DNA from: Sarcodiotheca gaudichaudii | Taxonomy: Eukaryota; Rhodophyta; Florideophyceae; Gigartinales; Solieriaceae | Direction: 5' to 3' | DNA: 64,000 nt | NCBI GenBank assembly: GCA_032355985.1 | Contig: JAUKVZ010000007.1 | Span: 62,001 to 126,000, forward strand | Part shown: positions 1 to 10,385 of the stretch, piece by piece | How the letters are laid out: each line of letters begins with the position of its first letter | How positions within the stretch are numbered: the stretch's first letter is position 1 | Notes under the pieces: generated by a model | The model's database searches: none | Told to the model about the DNA's origin: nothing | The model's input: the letters and a program-made list of their open reading frames with translations, nothing else | Position numbers and translations under genes: made by a program

Positions 1-422
1 CGATCGGCCAGGAATCCTCGTGCGGCTTCGGCGAGCGCATTGACGGACGCGCCGGGACTGGTGAACCGGGCGACTTCCAGCAGCGGCGCCTCGTAGCGGG
101 GATAGATGGGCGTCGCGTCCAGATCATGCTGCATCAGGGCGCTGCCCACGACGATGTCGCCGATGCGAACATCCTTTGAGACGGCGCCGGCGACGCCGGT
201 AAAGAGCAGTGAGCGAACGCCGTATTCGACGATCAGATGCGTCGCGCTGGAGGCCGCGGCGACTTTGCCCATGCGGGACTGCACGATCACAACATCCGCC
301 CCGAAGAGGCGCCCCGTGTGATAGGTGCGCCTGCCGGCATGGCGCGCCGGCTGATCGCGCTGCAGATGGCCGAGCAGCGCTTCGACTTCCTCGGGCATGG
401 CGCCCATGATTCCGATGGTCAT
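1..422 (-). CDS. mtnN: 5'-methylthioadenosine/S-adenosylhomocysteine nucleosidase, 3' end cut by window
   Basis: Reads from an ATG at 422 off the left edge, so only the first 140 of about 230 residues are present. The enzyme hydrolyses methylthioadenosine and S-adenosylhomocysteine to adenine and the thioribose or ribosyl-homocysteine sugar (methionine salvage, AI-2 precursor). The N-terminus MTIGIMGAMPEEVE matches the family start, with Glu12 at the position of the E. coli catalytic Glu12. Also visible are a substrate-site stretch SRMGKVAAASSAT and the family block VGDIVVGSALMQHDLDATP. The catalytic Asp region lies beyond the window. Transcribed away from the secreted protein at 785. Function is from family recognition. 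Confidence 0.88.
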   Translation of the reverse strand, partial: MTIGIMGAMPEEVEALLGHLQRDQPARHAGRRTYHTGRLFGADVVIVQSRMGKVAAASSATHLIVEYGVRSLLFTGVAGAVSKDVRIGDIVVGSALMQHDLDATPIYPRYEAPLLEVARFTSPGASVNALAEAARGFLAD

Positions 423-784
423 GGATCAGAGCATCCCCATCCGGCGCTTGGCGCGTCAACCCGGATGCGGGCCGCCGCAATCGGGCCTGGAAGGACTCGC
501 GCCGATAAGAACGCCCGACTCGTCTCGACTTCTCGCCATCTTTTGCTTTACATCCGCACAGGCCGCGGTATCGTTACAGCACGCCCCCGCACAGGGCTAT
601 TCGACTCGGAGTCAGTCGAACGACAATCAGGCACGAACGAACGGCAAGGGATGTGTGTGCGTCTGCACTCGCCCCCCTGCCCGACGCCGCCGATGCGCAG
701 CGCCAGTTGTGGCCTCGCATGGGTGCCTGTCTGTCTGCTGCGCTCCGAATCGTCGTTGGGTCAGAACGAGCGTGGAGACGAGAC
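423..784. other. Intergenic region with a plus-strand promoter candidate and a hairpin
   Basis: This is a 362-base divergent spacer between mtnN and the secreted protein at 785. No convincing gene is seen. It holds the promoter candidate at 547-574. It also holds a perfect 7-base inverted repeat, TTCGACT (600-606) and AGTCGAA (614-620), around a 7-base loop. The hairpin lies in the inferred 5' untranslated region of the gene at 785; its role is unknown. Confidence 0.5.
547..574 (+). promoter_or_regulatory. Sigma70-like promoter candidate
   Basis: TTTACA (547-552), a 16-base spacer and TATCGT (569-574) precede the secreted protein at 785 by about 210 bases. The spacer plus start of the -10 (554-571) is almost identical to 6553-6569, upstream of the sensor kinase. 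Match to the sigma70 consensus is 5/6 and 4/6. Planctomycete promoter rules are not well known, so this is a candidate only. Confidence 0.35.
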
Positions 785-1873
785 ATGAAGACGGGCACAC
801 ATTTCGCGATGGCTCTTGCGATCGCATCAACACTCACAACGGGCGCTATCGCCGGCGATCTGCTGATTCCGGTCGAGAACCGGCGCGATCACATCTACAA
901 CGAGGCGGACGGCATCCTCTACATCACCACCGGCGATGGCCAGGTGCAGCGATGGGATGTCGCAGGCCAGGAGCTGCTCTCGCCTTTTGCCGGTGTGGGC
1001 AACTCGCTGCGTGCGATCGATATCACGCCCGATGGCTCGACGGCGTACATCGCCGAGGGGCAGCGCGATATCTCGCAGGGCTACATCCGCAAGGTGGATC
1101 TGGCCTCGGGCATGACCACATCGCTGACTTACGCGCCCGTCGGCATGCCCGCCGAGGAGCTTGGCGCCTGGGATCTTTCCATCGGCGACAATGGACGCGC
1201 TTTTTTCACGGTTGAAGAGAACGCCTTCGTCAATCTCTCGTGGCCCGTGCGCGAGATCGATCTGAGCACGGACATGATCTCCATTCGCTCGTTGTCAGTG
1301 GGCTCCGGCGGTTCGACCGTGCAGCCCCTGACCAACATCGTGCGCAGCGCCGATCGCAGCATGATGTACTTCTCCGAAACGGACACTCCGGTCGGCCCGG
1401 TCTTCACATACCAGACGGCGATCGATTCCTTTGACAACAGCTATGTCACGCATGAGAACCTGCTGAACAAGGCAAGCGCCGTCAGCCGCGATGGCTCGCT
1501 GATCGCTCAGGGCGCCGGTCCAGATATCCAGATTTACGACAGCGATCTGATGCTCGTCACGACGCTGGATGATGTCGATGGCGGTATGGTCTTCAGCCCC
1601 ACCAGCGATCGGATGTACGCCGCCTCAAGCGCCACATCGGAGGTGGTCGTGTACGAAACGTCCGGCTTCACCGAGGTTGATCGTTTCAGCGCGGGCGAGA
1701 CGCTCAGCTCATCGCTGGCTTTCAGCGATGGCGTGATGAGCATGAGTTCAGACGGCAACTGGCTGTTTCTGTCGACGGGCTCCGGCATTCGGGCGTACAA
1801 CGTGCCCGCGCCGGGCGCCATCAGCCTCGGGCTCATCGGCGCCATGGCCGGAGTCGGGCGCAGACGCCGCTAA
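785..1873 (+). CDS. Secreted beta-propeller-like protein with PEP-CTERM-type tail
   Basis: 362 residues from ATG 785, chosen because a signal peptide (basic start, then hydrophobic ALAIASTLTTGAIAG) follows directly. The body has repeated short strands of the kind YITTGDGQVQRWDVAG and AYIAEGQRDISQGYIRKVD, like WD40/YVTN-type propeller blades; the repeat count is not certain. The C-terminus reads VPAPGAISLGLIGAMAG then GRRRR, the layout of a PEP-CTERM sorting signal (Pro motif, transmembrane helix, Arg cluster). It is therefore probably exported and handled by an exosortase, which is not encoded here. No enzymatic motif is seen. Monocistronic, convergent with the next gene. Confidence 0.75.
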   Translation: MKTGTHFAMALAIASTLTTGAIAGDLLIPVENRRDHIYNEADGILYITTGDGQVQRWDVAGQELLSPFAGVGNSLRAIDITPDGSTAYIAEGQRDISQGYIRKVDLASGMTTSLTYAPVGMPAEELGAWDLSIGDNGRAFFTVEENAFVNLSWPVREIDLSTDMISIRSLSVGSGGSTVQPLTNIVRSADRSMMYFSETDTPVGPVFTYQTAIDSFDNSYVTHENLLNKASAVSRDGSLIAQGAGPDIQIYDSDLMLVTTLDDVDGGMVFSPTSDRMYAASSATSEVVVYETSGFTEVDRFSAGETLSSSLAFSDGVMSMSSDGNWLFLSTGSGIRAYNVPAPGAISLGLIGAMAGVGRRRR

Positions 1874-1884
1874 AGGTTGACGCC

Positions 1885-4050
1885 TCAGGCGTCGCCCCCT
1901 TCCGGCTCGCCATCATCATCGTCGTCTTCGCCGCCGCCGAAGATGCCGCCCGGTTCCTCGACGGGATCATCTCCATCCCCTTCGGAATCGTCGCCGTCAC
2001 CATCGCCGGCGCCCTCGTCGCCCGACGGCGTCGAGTCGTCTGCGATCTCATTGCCGACCATGCGCGCATCGCGCTGCATGTCCTCAAAGTCATAGGAGGC
2101 GACGATCGCATCGCCCTTGCGAAGCTCAACGTAGGGATACCGATCGTGCATCTGAGGCGGCAGCGTGTTGCCGCAGATCTGAACGACGGTCGAAGGCACG
2201 GAGAGAAGCACATCCGGCTCAAACTCGTGCAGCGGCGCCTGTGAGAAGTCGTTGCCCAGGATCCGAAGATTCCGCACATCGTAGTTGCCCGCGTCTTCGC
2301 GAATGTCCTTGAGCAGAATCACGCGCGAGTAGCGCCCATCGGCATGTTCAGTGATGTTGAACGTGTTGCCCATGATGTCCACGCCGATGATGTCCTGCTC
2401 GTCTTCATCCGTGTGGCTGCTTCTGGAGTTGATGAAGACCGCGGTGTCGCTCGTCACATTGAATGTGTTGCCGGTGAACATCAGGTCGCGCGCGTGAAAC
2501 GCCAGCTTGAGCAGGTGATACTCGCCGAACTCCGTCATCCGCGGCGTGAGTTCGCAGTCGGACATAACGAAGAACTGCGTCAACTCGTTGTTGTGCCCGA
2601 CCTTCGACGCAGCGCCGGTGAGCTTCGAATGATGGATCACGCCGTAGCTCACCGTGCCGTAGCGGATCACTTCCGCCGAACCGCGAGAGTTGGACATATC
2701 AAAATCGCAGAATGAAACGTTGATCCGCTCCGCGCCGCCGAGACCGACCCGCATCAGATCGTTGACGGACGTTCCCTCTGCCCGACATCCAATCACCACG
2801 AAATCGTGTCCGCGAATGGTGTATTGGTATTGCCGCGTAATCTGCGAATCATTGCCCATCAGCAGCACATACTGATTGCCCGCATCAGCGTCGATCATCT
2901 TCTCGGTGTTGCTGGCGGCGCAGTTAATGACCGCGACGTTGAACGCCTGATTCAGGTTCACGGCCTCGACAAGAGAGCAGTCGTCGCAGTGAGCCACACG
3001 ATCCGGGTCATAGAAGGGTGTATTGACGAAGTCCGTCTTGAACTCAAGATCACGCACGATCCCAGTGTCCGCATCGGCGCCCAGCCGCAGAATGTGCTCC
3101 GTGATCGGATCATCCTTCCAGTAGATGACTGGCCGATCGCCCTCGCCATACGCCTCGACGATGAAGTTCTCCCGCTCGATCGTGCGCTCATCAAGCTCGA
3201 AGACGGGGAAGGTCTGCCCGCGCCGGAAACGCAGACGCATGTTGTCATCCATGCGGCGAAGCGCAAAGCCGAACGTTCGCCAGGGCTTCTCCGGCGATGT
3301 CCCGTATCCATTGCCCATGCGATCGATACCGAGTTCGGAGTCGACATAACGAACCTCACGAGCCTTGGGACCTTCGTCCGCGAGCACTTCAACCTCAACG
3401 GAAGTGCGCACCGTTTCGCCAAGTTCGTTCGTCAGCGTCAGCGTGATCTCATACGTTCCCGGCTCCTCATAGAGATAGGCGGCGTTAAAGCCCTCCTGCT
3501 CGCCGTTCAGATCGATCACATCGCCGTCCTTGCCCAGCGGATCCGCCACCACCTGCCTGCCCGGCTGATCGCCGAAATGCCAGGCGAATGTCGCTCGCTG
3601 CGGCAGCAGATCTCTGCGGCCAAGCGTGGAGTCCACCCCATGGACGTGCACCACCGCCGGGGCGATCAGCGGACGCGTCTGATCATCCGGATCGGGCGTG
3701 ACCCGAATGACGGGAATCGGCATCCGATGCTCGTGCAGATCCACGCGCCCCCAGAAACCCAGCAGACGACCGATGTCCGTCATCTGCACCTGACCGTCAA
3801 GATCAAGATCACCCAGCGCCAGCCCATCAGCGCCTTCCGGCGCAGAGCCGTAGTTCTCGATCAGCTCCGTCAAATCCTGCTGGTTGACAATCCCGTCGAG
3901 ATTCAGATCGCCCTGACCGATGCGAGCGAGTTGATCACAGTTGCAATCGGGTTCGGCGCCGGTGACTGAGGCAGTCAGAAGGAGTGTCGTCATGGCGCTC
4001 AGCGCGATCAAAATGATGCGCCGGAACACGGGGATCTGATTCTGATGCAT
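1885..4050 (-). CDS. Secreted dockerin/PKD/parallel beta-helix protein
   Basis: 721 residues. ATG 4050 is chosen over the longer frame to 4137 because GAAGAAGAG sits just upstream and a signal peptide (FRRIILIALSAMTTLLLTAS) starts here. Residues about 35-105 hold two dockerin-type calcium loops, GDLNLDGIVNQQDL and GDLDLDGQVQMTDI. A PKD-like domain follows (AWHFGDQPG, then YEEPGTYEITLTLTNE). About 400 residues then look like a right-handed parallel beta-helix, the fold of pectate-lyase-type or carbohydrate-binding proteins. The last 50 residues are nearly all Asp, Glu and Gly. A surface polysaccharide-related role is inference. The dockerin near the N-terminus is unusual; in cellulosomal enzymes it is mostly C-terminal. 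Confidence 0.75.
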   Translation of the reverse strand: MHQNQIPVFRRIILIALSAMTTLLLTASVTGAEPDCNCDQLARIGQGDLNLDGIVNQQDLTELIENYGSAPEGADGLALGDLDLDGQVQMTDIGRLLGFWGRVDLHEHRMPIPVIRVTPDPDDQTRPLIAPAVVHVHGVDSTLGRRDLLPQRATFAWHFGDQPGRQVVADPLGKDGDVIDLNGEQEGFNAAYLYEEPGTYEITLTLTNELGETVRTSVEVEVLADEGPKAREVRYVDSELGIDRMGNGYGTSPEKPWRTFGFALRRMDDNMRLRFRRGQTFPVFELDERTIERENFIVEAYGEGDRPVIYWKDDPITEHILRLGADADTGIVRDLEFKTDFVNTPFYDPDRVAHCDDCSLVEAVNLNQAFNVAVINCAASNTEKMIDADAGNQYVLLMGNDSQITRQYQYTIRGHDFVVIGCRAEGTSVNDLMRVGLGGAERINVSFCDFDMSNSRGSAEVIRYGTVSYGVIHHSKLTGAASKVGHNNELTQFFVMSDCELTPRMTEFGEYHLLKLAFHARDLMFTGNTFNVTSDTAVFINSRSSHTDEDEQDIIGVDIMGNTFNITEHADGRYSRVILLKDIREDAGNYDVRNLRILGNDFSQAPLHEFEPDVLLSVPSTVVQICGNTLPPQMHDRYPYVELRKGDAIVASYDFEDMQRDARMVGNEIADDSTPSGDEGAGDGDGDDSEGDGDDPVEEPGGIFGGGEDDDDDGEPEGGDA

Positions 4051-4781
4051 ATCGCTCTTCTTCCAACCAGCAAGATCAATCTTCGCCTGTCGCCGACAAC
4101 CGGCCGCAGAGATTGCAGCGCGCAGTTGAGTGACCATCGGCGCACGTGTGTGCGCTCGTGCAGAACTGTGAAGCTCTGGTCGATCGGCAGGTCAGGCGAA
4201 ACCTGATCTGTCCTGTTCTCTCGATCTTCGGGACGTGTTCCCTTGGATCCCTTCTGTCATTCGCTCACTTTCGCGCAACTTGCGTGAAAGTCACTTCCCG
4301 CCGCAGGCGCTCGAGTGTCATGACGAATGTTGCGTGACCCCCTCAACAGCAACACTGTCCGTCAGTCCATGGCGTAAACGAATGCGCACAACCGACAACT
4401 GACATGTCCCGACGCGCCGTCGGGGAGGCACGGGCTCGCAAGCCTCGTGCCGGGCAGAAGTTATGGGAGCGCAGAGACACCTGCAAATCCGAGGCGAACG
4501 CCTCTCCCTCGATCAGGGCGATTGGCCCCCACCAGCCGGAACCCCCGAATTTATCGGGTCTGGGGCGTGTCCCGTAGTCGATGTGACGGATTCCGGCGAA
4601 GTGACACTCCTGTTCGCCCCGGCCCATCCACGCCCGCGAATTCGGCGCCCCCGACCGACCGGATCAATCGCCCCGACACGTCAACGACCCATCGGCGCAC
4701 AGACAAACCGAAGCGCCAAAGAGACGCCTCGGTCATAACGATTCCTATTCTTCTATTGCATTCAATCCGCGCCGCCGCGCC
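4051..4781. other. 731-base intergenic region with several strong inverted repeats
   Basis: No protein gene is convincing on either strand. Visible hairpins: 4189-4209 (8-base stem with one wobble); 4408-4424 (CCCGACG/CGTCGGG, 3-base loop); 4427-4451 (about 10 pairs with a bulge, CGCA loop), only 2 bases after the previous one; 4491-4504 (GAGGCG/CGCCTC); 4544-4558 (CCCGA/TCGGG). An AT-rich patch at 4739-4768 could hold a minus-strand promoter. I could not match tmRNA, RNase P, 6S, SRP RNA or tRNA by eye. Confidence 0.4.
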
Positions 4782-6482
4782 TTACCACTCCGGCCCGCCG
4801 GAATAACGCCCATACACATCCGCCATCGCCTGCACCATCTCACCCAGCGTGCAGTTGGCCAGGGCGCCATCAATCAGCGCCGGCATCACATTCTCATCAT
4901 TGCGAGCCGCATCGCGAATCGCATCGAGCGCCTTGCTCGCCCCGGCGGCATCGCGCTTCGCCTTGAACTCCGCCAGGCGCTCACACTGCACCGTCTCCAC
5001 TTCATGCGGAATCTGCAGGATGTCGATCGGACGGGACTCATCCTCCTGCCGGTACGCATTGACGCCGACGATGATGCGATCGCCCGCCTCACACTCTTCG
5101 CTGAAGCGATAGCTCGCCTCCGCGATCTGGCGCCGGAAGTAACCCTTGTTAATCCCCTCAACGACGCCGCCCTTGCAGGCAGGCCACGGGCCGCCGGCCA
5201 TCGCATCAATCTCCGCGATGTACTGCAGCGCCTCGGCCTCCATTGTGTCCGTGAGCTGCTCGATGAAGGGCGAGCCGCCCAGCGGATCGACCGTGCGGGT
5301 CACACCCGTCTCGTGGGCGAGGATCTGCTGCGTGCGAAGAGCCACGGTCACCGCCTGCTCCGTCGGCAGGCCCAGGGTCTCATCCATCGAATCCGTATGC
5401 AGGCTCTGGCACCCGCCCAGGACCGCCGCCATCGCCTGATAGGCCACGCGAACGATGTTGTTCAGCGGCTGCTGCTCCGTCAGCGAGCATCCGGCCGTCT
5501 GAACGTGCGTCTTCATGAACCAGGATCGCGGATTCTTCGCGCCGTAGCGCTCCTTCATCATGCGAGCCCAGATCCTGCGGGCGGCTCGAAGCTTGCAGAT
5601 CTCTTCGAAGAATTCGTTGTGGCTGTTGAAGAAGAAGGACAGGCGCGGCGCGAAGGAATCGATATCCATCCCCCGGCGCAAACATGCCTCGACATACTCC
5701 ATGCCGTCGCGCAACGTGAACGCCAGCTCCTGCGTCGCCGTCGAGCCCGCTTCACGAATGTGATAGCCGCTGATCGAAACGGAGTTCCACCTCGGCACAT
5801 GCTTCGACTGAAACTCGATCGTGTCGACGACGAGCTTCACACTCGGATCAGGCGGATAGATGAACTCGTTCTGTGAGTGGAATTCCTTGAGGATGTCATT
5901 CTGCAGCGTGCCGCCGAGCGAATCCCACGGGATGTCCCGCTGCTTGGCCATCGCCAGGTACATCGCCCAGATGACGGCCGCGGGTCCGTTGATCGTCTGG
6001 CTGACGGTCACCTCGCCGACGGGAATGTCTGCGTAGAGACGATGCATGTCTTCGATGGTGTCGATCGCGACGCCGCAGCGACCAACTTCGCCGGATGACA
6101 GCGCATCATCGGAATCGCGTCCCATGAGCGTGGGCAGATCGAAGGCTGTCGATAGACCGGTGTTCGTCTTCGAGTGCTTGCCCTGCTCGAGCAGATACTT
6201 GAATCGCTTGTTCGTGTCGTCAGCCGAACCGAATCCGGCGAACTGGCGCATCGTCCACAGACGCGTGCGATATCCCTGCGGGAAGAGCCCCCGCGTATAG
6301 GGGTACGCGCCGGGTTCGGCGATGTCCCGCTCGTAGTTGGCGAGCGACTCCACATCTGAGTGCGGGCCGTACTGCTCATCGAGGACGATTCCGCTGATGG
6401 TGACGGCGTGTGGATCCACCCCCTGCGGAGCGGAGGGGCCGGATGTGCGGTTTGTGGCGATATCAGGGGTTGTGCGGCTCAT
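4782..6482 (-). CDS. icmA: Acyl-CoA mutase catalytic subunit, isobutyryl-CoA mutase-like
   Basis: 566 residues from ATG 6482. It is a coenzyme-B12 carbon-skeleton mutase large subunit: TIM-barrel domain only, without the C-terminal B12-binding domain, so it needs a separate small subunit, which is not in the window. Family blocks are clear: [42 protein letters not shown]. Two specificity residues can be read. Phe81 (MRQFAGFG) is where methylmalonyl-CoA mutase has Tyr89, and Gln204 (KEFHSQNEF) is where it has Arg207. Phe/Gln is the pair known from isobutyryl-CoA mutase. Databases may label it methylmalonyl-CoA mutase; the residues argue against that. Divergent from the sensor kinase at 6631. 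Confidence 0.72.
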   Translation of the reverse strand: MSRTTPDIATNRTSGPSAPQGVDPHAVTISGIVLDEQYGPHSDVESLANYERDIAEPGAYPYTRGLFPQGYRTRLWTMRQFAGFGSADDTNKRFKYLLEQGKHSKTNTGLSTAFDLPTLMGRDSDDALSSGEVGRCGVAIDTIEDMHRLYADIPVGEVTVSQTINGPAAVIWAMYLAMAKQRDIPWDSLGGTLQNDILKEFHSQNEFIYPPDPSVKLVVDTIEFQSKHVPRWNSVSISGYHIREAGSTATQELAFTLRDGMEYVEACLRRGMDIDSFAPRLSFFFNSHNEFFEEICKLRAARRIWARMMKERYGAKNPRSWFMKTHVQTAGCSLTEQQPLNNIVRVAYQAMAAVLGGCQSLHTDSMDETLGLPTEQAVTVALRTQQILAHETGVTRTVDPLGGSPFIEQLTDTMEAEALQYIAEIDAMAGGPWPACKGGVVEGINKGYFRRQIAEASYRFSEECEAGDRIIVGVNAYRQEDESRPIDILQIPHEVETVQCERLAEFKAKRDAAGASKALDAIRDAARNDENVMPALIDGALANCTLGEMVQAMADVYGRYSGGPEW

Positions 6483-6545
6483 GCCATGAGTGTAGCCATC
6501 CGACGAAGAAGGTTGAATCCCTGCGATCCGGGCCCGCCTTCTTTC

Positions 6546-6572
6546 TTTTTGCCCGCACAGGCGCGGTATTCT
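6546..6572 (+). promoter_or_regulatory. Promoter candidate of the sensor kinase, sharing a motif with 547-574
   Basis: TATTCT at 6567-6572 could be a -10 element, with a T-rich run (6546-6550) about 15 bases upstream. The stretch 6553-6569 equals 554-571 apart from one missing C. It lies 58 bases before the start codon at 6631. Assignment rests on position and on the repeat. Confidence 0.3.
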
Positions 6573-6630
6573 TGGACCGTCTGCCCCGTCGCTTCGAACC
6601 ACCACCGGCCGCTCAAGGAGGAGTCGGCGC

Positions 6631-9600
6631 ATGAGCCATACGCACCCTGATCCGTCACCCGGCAAGGCGGCGTGGCCGATCTGGGTCATCGCCGGCGGCG
6701 CCACGCTCGCGGCCGCCGCTCAGCTTGGGCTGGAAATCACATCAGGCGAGTGCACGCTCATCGGTTGTCTGCCGGGGATGCTCAGCGCGCTGGTCGCGAT
6801 CGCCGCGATCGCGCTGGGCGTTCGCCACATTCGATTTCGCAAGCACCTCGTCGAAGATTTCGGCTGGCGCGCCCTGGAGGCGCGTTATCGCGCCCTGTTT
6901 GAAGAGTCACCCAATGGCATGGCGATCGTCAACGTTGAAGGCCGGTACGAGATTGTCAACGACGCCTTCGCGCGCCTGCTCGGCCGAACATGCGACGAGA
7001 TCGAGGGCCTGCTGTTTCGGGATCTGATGCGTCCTGAAGATGTCTCGCGCTGTGAAACCGCCGTTGTGGATCTCTTCGCTGGAACGATCCCGCGCATCGA
7101 ACTTGAGAAGCGATACGTCCACAAAGATGGCAGCGATGTCTGGACACTGACGCACTGCGCGCTTCGTCGAGACGCCAAAGGCAATCCTGCGTACATCCTT
7201 TCAGAAGTGATCGACTATCGAGAGCGCCGCGCGATGGAGGATCGCCTGCGCGAGAGCGAAGCGCGCCACCGGGCGCTCGCCGAAGTCACTTCCGACTACA
7301 CCTACCGTGTGGAGCTCGGCCCGAAAGACGGCAAGCTCGCGTGGGTGACGGAATCGTTTGAAAAAATCATGGGTTGCGATCTGGAGGAGTTCAATCGCAT
7401 CGGCGGCGCCCCGGCGCTCGTTGAGCCGGAATACCTCGACGACCTGTTCGCGCGCCGAGCCGATGTTCGCGCCGGAAAAACGGTTGAGGCCACCGTTCCC
7501 TATCGCACCGTGGACGGACGCCGCGTCTGGCTGCACACGATCAACAGGCCGCACATCGACCAGCGGACGGGCGAGATCATCGGCGTCATCGGCGCGGCGC
7601 GCGATGTGACGGCGCGCGTCGAAGCCGAGCAGGCGCAGCAGGAAAGCGAGCGCAGGCTCGAGCTGGCCCTGCGCGGCGCCGATCTGGGCCTCTGGGATCG
7701 AGATATCAAGACGAATCGCATGCGCGTCAACGAGCGATGGGCGACCATGCTTGGCTGGCGCCTTGATGAGATTGACGAGGATGTGAGCGAGTGGACGAGC
7801 CGCATACATTCGGATGATCGACACATCTGCGAATGCGCACTGGCGGCGCATTTCGCAGGCATCATGCCGCAGTACGAAGCGGAATACCGCATGCGCCGCA
7901 AGGATGGATCGTGGTGCTGGGTGCTCGATCGCGGGCGCGTCGTCGAGTGGGACAAGGATGGCTCGCCCCTGCGCGCCGCCGGCACACATCTGGATATCAC
8001 CGAATCAAAGAAGGCCACCCAGGCGCTGGAGGAATCAGAGCAACGATTCCAGCACGTCATGGACGCCACGAATGACGCCATCTTCGACTGGGATCTGACC
8101 ACGAATGAAGTCTGGCGCAATGATCGATACGCGGAGCTCTTCTCCATCGGCGCCGAGGTTGGCGACGACATCACATGGTGGGAAGAGCACGTGCATCCGG
8201 ATGATCTGCCGCGATGTCTCGAAGGTGTGCGCACGGCGATCGACTCCAACTACAACCGATGGTCCACGGAGTATCGATTCGATCGCGGCGACGGCCAGTG
8301 GCGCGACGTCGTCGATCTCGGCGTCATCGTGCGTGACGAATATGGCAAGGCGATCCGCATCATCGGCGCCATGTCGGACATCACCGAACGCAAACGCGAC
8401 GAGGCGGCGATCCGGCGCAGTGAAGCGCGCTATCGCGCCGTATCCGAGCTGACATCCGATTTTGTGTTCCATTACAGCGTGCGGCCTGACGGCGACGCAC
8501 AGCTCGACTGGATCACCGATTCATTCACCAAACTGCTCGGCTACACCGCCATGGAGCTTCCCGACCCGGAAAGCCTTCTGCGCATCGTGCATCCCGAGGA
8601 TCGTGATGAGTTCGCGCAGCGCCTTCGCGCCGCCATCGCCGGCGACTATCAACACGCTGAACATCGATTCATCGCTCGAACAGGTCGAACCCTTCGACTT
8701 TCCTGGGTCGCCGGACCTGAGATGGATGAGCACGAAGGCGTCGTCACCGGCGTCATCGGCGCCGGTCGCGATGTCTCCGAGCTTCGTAAATCAGAAGAAG
8801 CGCTGGACAGCATCGCCGCAGGCGTCTCCGAAGATGTCGGCGAGGCCTTCTTCGAATCGCTCGTCAATCATCTCGCGCAGGCGCTCGATGTTCAGTTCGC
8901 CATCGTCGGTGAGCTGAATCCGGATGCGCCCGAGTTCGTTCGCGCAATCGCTGTTTCCAAGAATGAATCTCTCCAGTCCGGCGTCGAGTATCCGCTCAAG
9001 GGCACACCCTGCGAGACAGTGCTGGCCGGATCAATCCAGAGCTTCACATCAGATCTGCAAACGCTCTTTCCCGATGATCCGGATCTGGTGACTCTCAATG
9101 CACAGAGCTACATCGGCGTGCCGCTGATCGCCTCGACCGGCGACGTCATGGGCCTGCTGGCCGTCTTTGACGACAAGCCGATGACTTCAAACACGGATAG
9201 AGCTGAGACGCTGTTGAAGGTCTTTGCATCACGAGCCGTCGCCGAGTTGGAGCGACTGCGCGATGAAGCAGCGCTTGCCGCCAGTGAGGAACGACTCGAA
9301 CTCGCCGTCGAAGGCGCCGAACTCGGTCTATGGGACTGGGACATCCGCACGGGCCGCCTGATCATCAATGAACGATGGGCGACCATGCTCGGGTATGAAC
9401 GTCATGAACTGGCGCCGGATCTCAGCGCGTGGGAGAGCCTCGTTCACCCGGACGATCTGCCGAAGGCGAAGGAGGCGCTTGAGGCCCATCTTGTCAGCGG
9501 CGAACAATACTGCGTCGAGCATCGCCTGCGAACCAGCATGGGCGAGTGGAAATGGGTGCTCACCAGCGGCAAAGTCGTCGAACGAGACGCCGATGGCGCC

Positions 9601-10356
9601 CCCGTGCGCGCGGCGGGCACGCACGCCGACATCGAAGAAGCCAAGCGCGCCGAGCGCCGCCAGCAACGCATGATGCGCGAGCTTGATCATCGCGTGAAGA
9701 ACAACCTCGCGTCTGTCATCTCCATCGCAGACTGCACGCTCGAATCAGCTTCGACCATGGAGGAGTTCCGCCACGCATTCGTCGGACGCATCAAGGCGCT
9801 GTCGCGCGTGCATCAGCTGCTGGCGGTGCAGCGATGGGATGGCGTTTCGCTGCGCGAACTGGTGACGCGCACCATGGAAGCCTTTTCCAGCCGCGACTCG
9901 GGCCGCGTGGAAATCTCCGGCCCCGATATGATGCTCAGACCGGAAGCCGCCTCGCCCCTGTGCATGAGCCTGCATGAACTGTCCACCAACGCCGCCAAGT
10001 ATGGCGCGCTCTCGTCGACGGCCGGCGCCGTGTGCGTCTCCTGGGAGCGACTCGTCGGCGATGGCGGCGAGGAAGCGCTCCGCATCGACTGGCTCGAATC
10101 CGGCGGCCCGCCGATCACGCAAGCCGTCGGCGTTGGCTACGGCACGGAACTGCTTCGAGGCCTCGTCGCCTACGAACTCGGCGGCAAGGCGACCTTCGAC
10201 TACAAACGTGAAGGCCTGTTCTGCCGCATCGACTTCCCGCTCGATCGTGCAGACGCAATCCGAAATATCGCCGATGCAGAGAAGGAATCCAACGCCCGCA
10301 AGAGCCGCTCGAAGGTTCACACGGCCCTGCCGATGACGATGATTCCGGCGCCCTGA
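6631..10356 (+). CDS. Membrane-anchored multi-PAS/GAF sensor histidine kinase (HWE/HisKA_2 type)
   Basis: 1241 residues; ATG 6631 has AAGGAGGAG seven bases upstream. Two transmembrane helices lie near residues 11-65. PAS domains start near 82, 208, 338, 468 and 597, a GAF domain spans about 724-880, and a sixth PAS starts near 885. The kinase core begins [13 protein letters not shown], with His1020 as the likely phospho-acceptor, followed by an N-box of HWE type ([14 protein letters not shown]) and a WE pair in VSWERL. Kinases of this type often signal to atypical regulators or general stress pathways. No response regulator is adjacent, so it is an orphan. PAS3 and PAS6 are close relatives, as are PAS2 and PAS5, which points to internal duplication. 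Confidence 0.9.
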   Translation: MSHTHPDPSPGKAAWPIWVIAGGATLAAAAQLGLEITSGECTLIGCLPGMLSALVAIAAIALGVRHIRFRKHLVEDFGWRALEARYRALFEESPNGMAIVNVEGRYEIVNDAFARLLGRTCDEIEGLLFRDLMRPEDVSRCETAVVDLFAGTIPRIELEKRYVHKDGSDVWTLTHCALRRDAKGNPAYILSEVIDYRERRAMEDRLRESEARHRALAEVTSDYTYRVELGPKDGKLAWVTESFEKIMGCDLEEFNRIGGAPALVEPEYLDDLFARRADVRAGKTVEATVPYRTVDGRRVWLHTINRPHIDQRTGEIIGVIGAARDVTARVEAEQAQQESERRLELALRGADLGLWDRDIKTNRMRVNERWATMLGWRLDEIDEDVSEWTSRIHSDDRHICECALAAHFAGIMPQYEAEYRMRRKDGSWCWVLDRGRVVEWDKDGSPLRAAGTHLDITESKKATQALEESEQRFQHVMDATNDAIFDWDLTTNEVWRNDRYAELFSIGAEVGDDITWWEEHVHPDDLPRCLEGVRTAIDSNYNRWSTEYRFDRGDGQWRDVVDLGVIVRDEYGKAIRIIGAMSDITERKRDEAAIRRSEARYRAVSELTSDFVFHYSVRPDGDAQLDWITDSFTKLLGYTAMELPDPESLLRIVHPEDRDEFAQRLRAAIAGDYQHAEHRFIARTGRTLRLSWVAGPEMDEHEGVVTGVIGAGRDVSELRKSEEALDSIAAGVSEDVGEAFFESLVNHLAQALDVQFAIVGELNPDAPEFVRAIAVSKNESLQSGVEYPLKGTPCETVLAGSIQSFTSDLQTLFPDDPDLVTLNAQSYIGVPLIASTGDVMGLLAVFDDKPMTSNTDRAETLLKVFASRAVAELERLRDEAALAASEERLELAVEGAELGLWDWDIRTGRLIINERWATMLGYERHELAPDLSAWESLVHPDDLPKAKEALEAHLVSGEQYCVEHRLRTSMGEWKWVLTSGKVVERDADGAPVRAAGTHADIEEAKRAERRQQRMMRELDHRVKNNLASVISIADCTLESASTMEEFRHAFVGRIKALSRVHQLLAVQRWDGVSLRELVTRTMEAFSSRDSGRVEISGPDMMLRPEAASPLCMSLHELSTNAAKYGALSSTAGAVCVSWERLVGDGGEEALRIDWLESGGPPITQAVGVGYGTELLRGLVAYELGGKATFDYKREGLFCRIDFPLDRADAIRNIADAEKESNARKSRSKVHTALPMTMIPAP

Positions 10357-10385
10357 GTTGGATCAGTCCGGCGTTTCGCCTCACA

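Noticed and set aside
653-784. N-terminal extension of the secreted propeller protein
   Set aside because: The signal peptide begins at 785; the extra codons encode Arg/Ser/Cys-rich sequence typical of noncoding frames.
2806-3969. Long plus-strand open frame of 387 codons
   Set aside because: It is the antisense shadow of the dockerin/beta-helix gene and its translation is Arg/His/Ile-rich without any fold-like pattern.
4381-4781. tmRNA or RNase P RNA in the gene-free region
   Set aside because: Neither the tRNA-like ends of tmRNA nor the conserved RNase P core sequence could be found on either strand.
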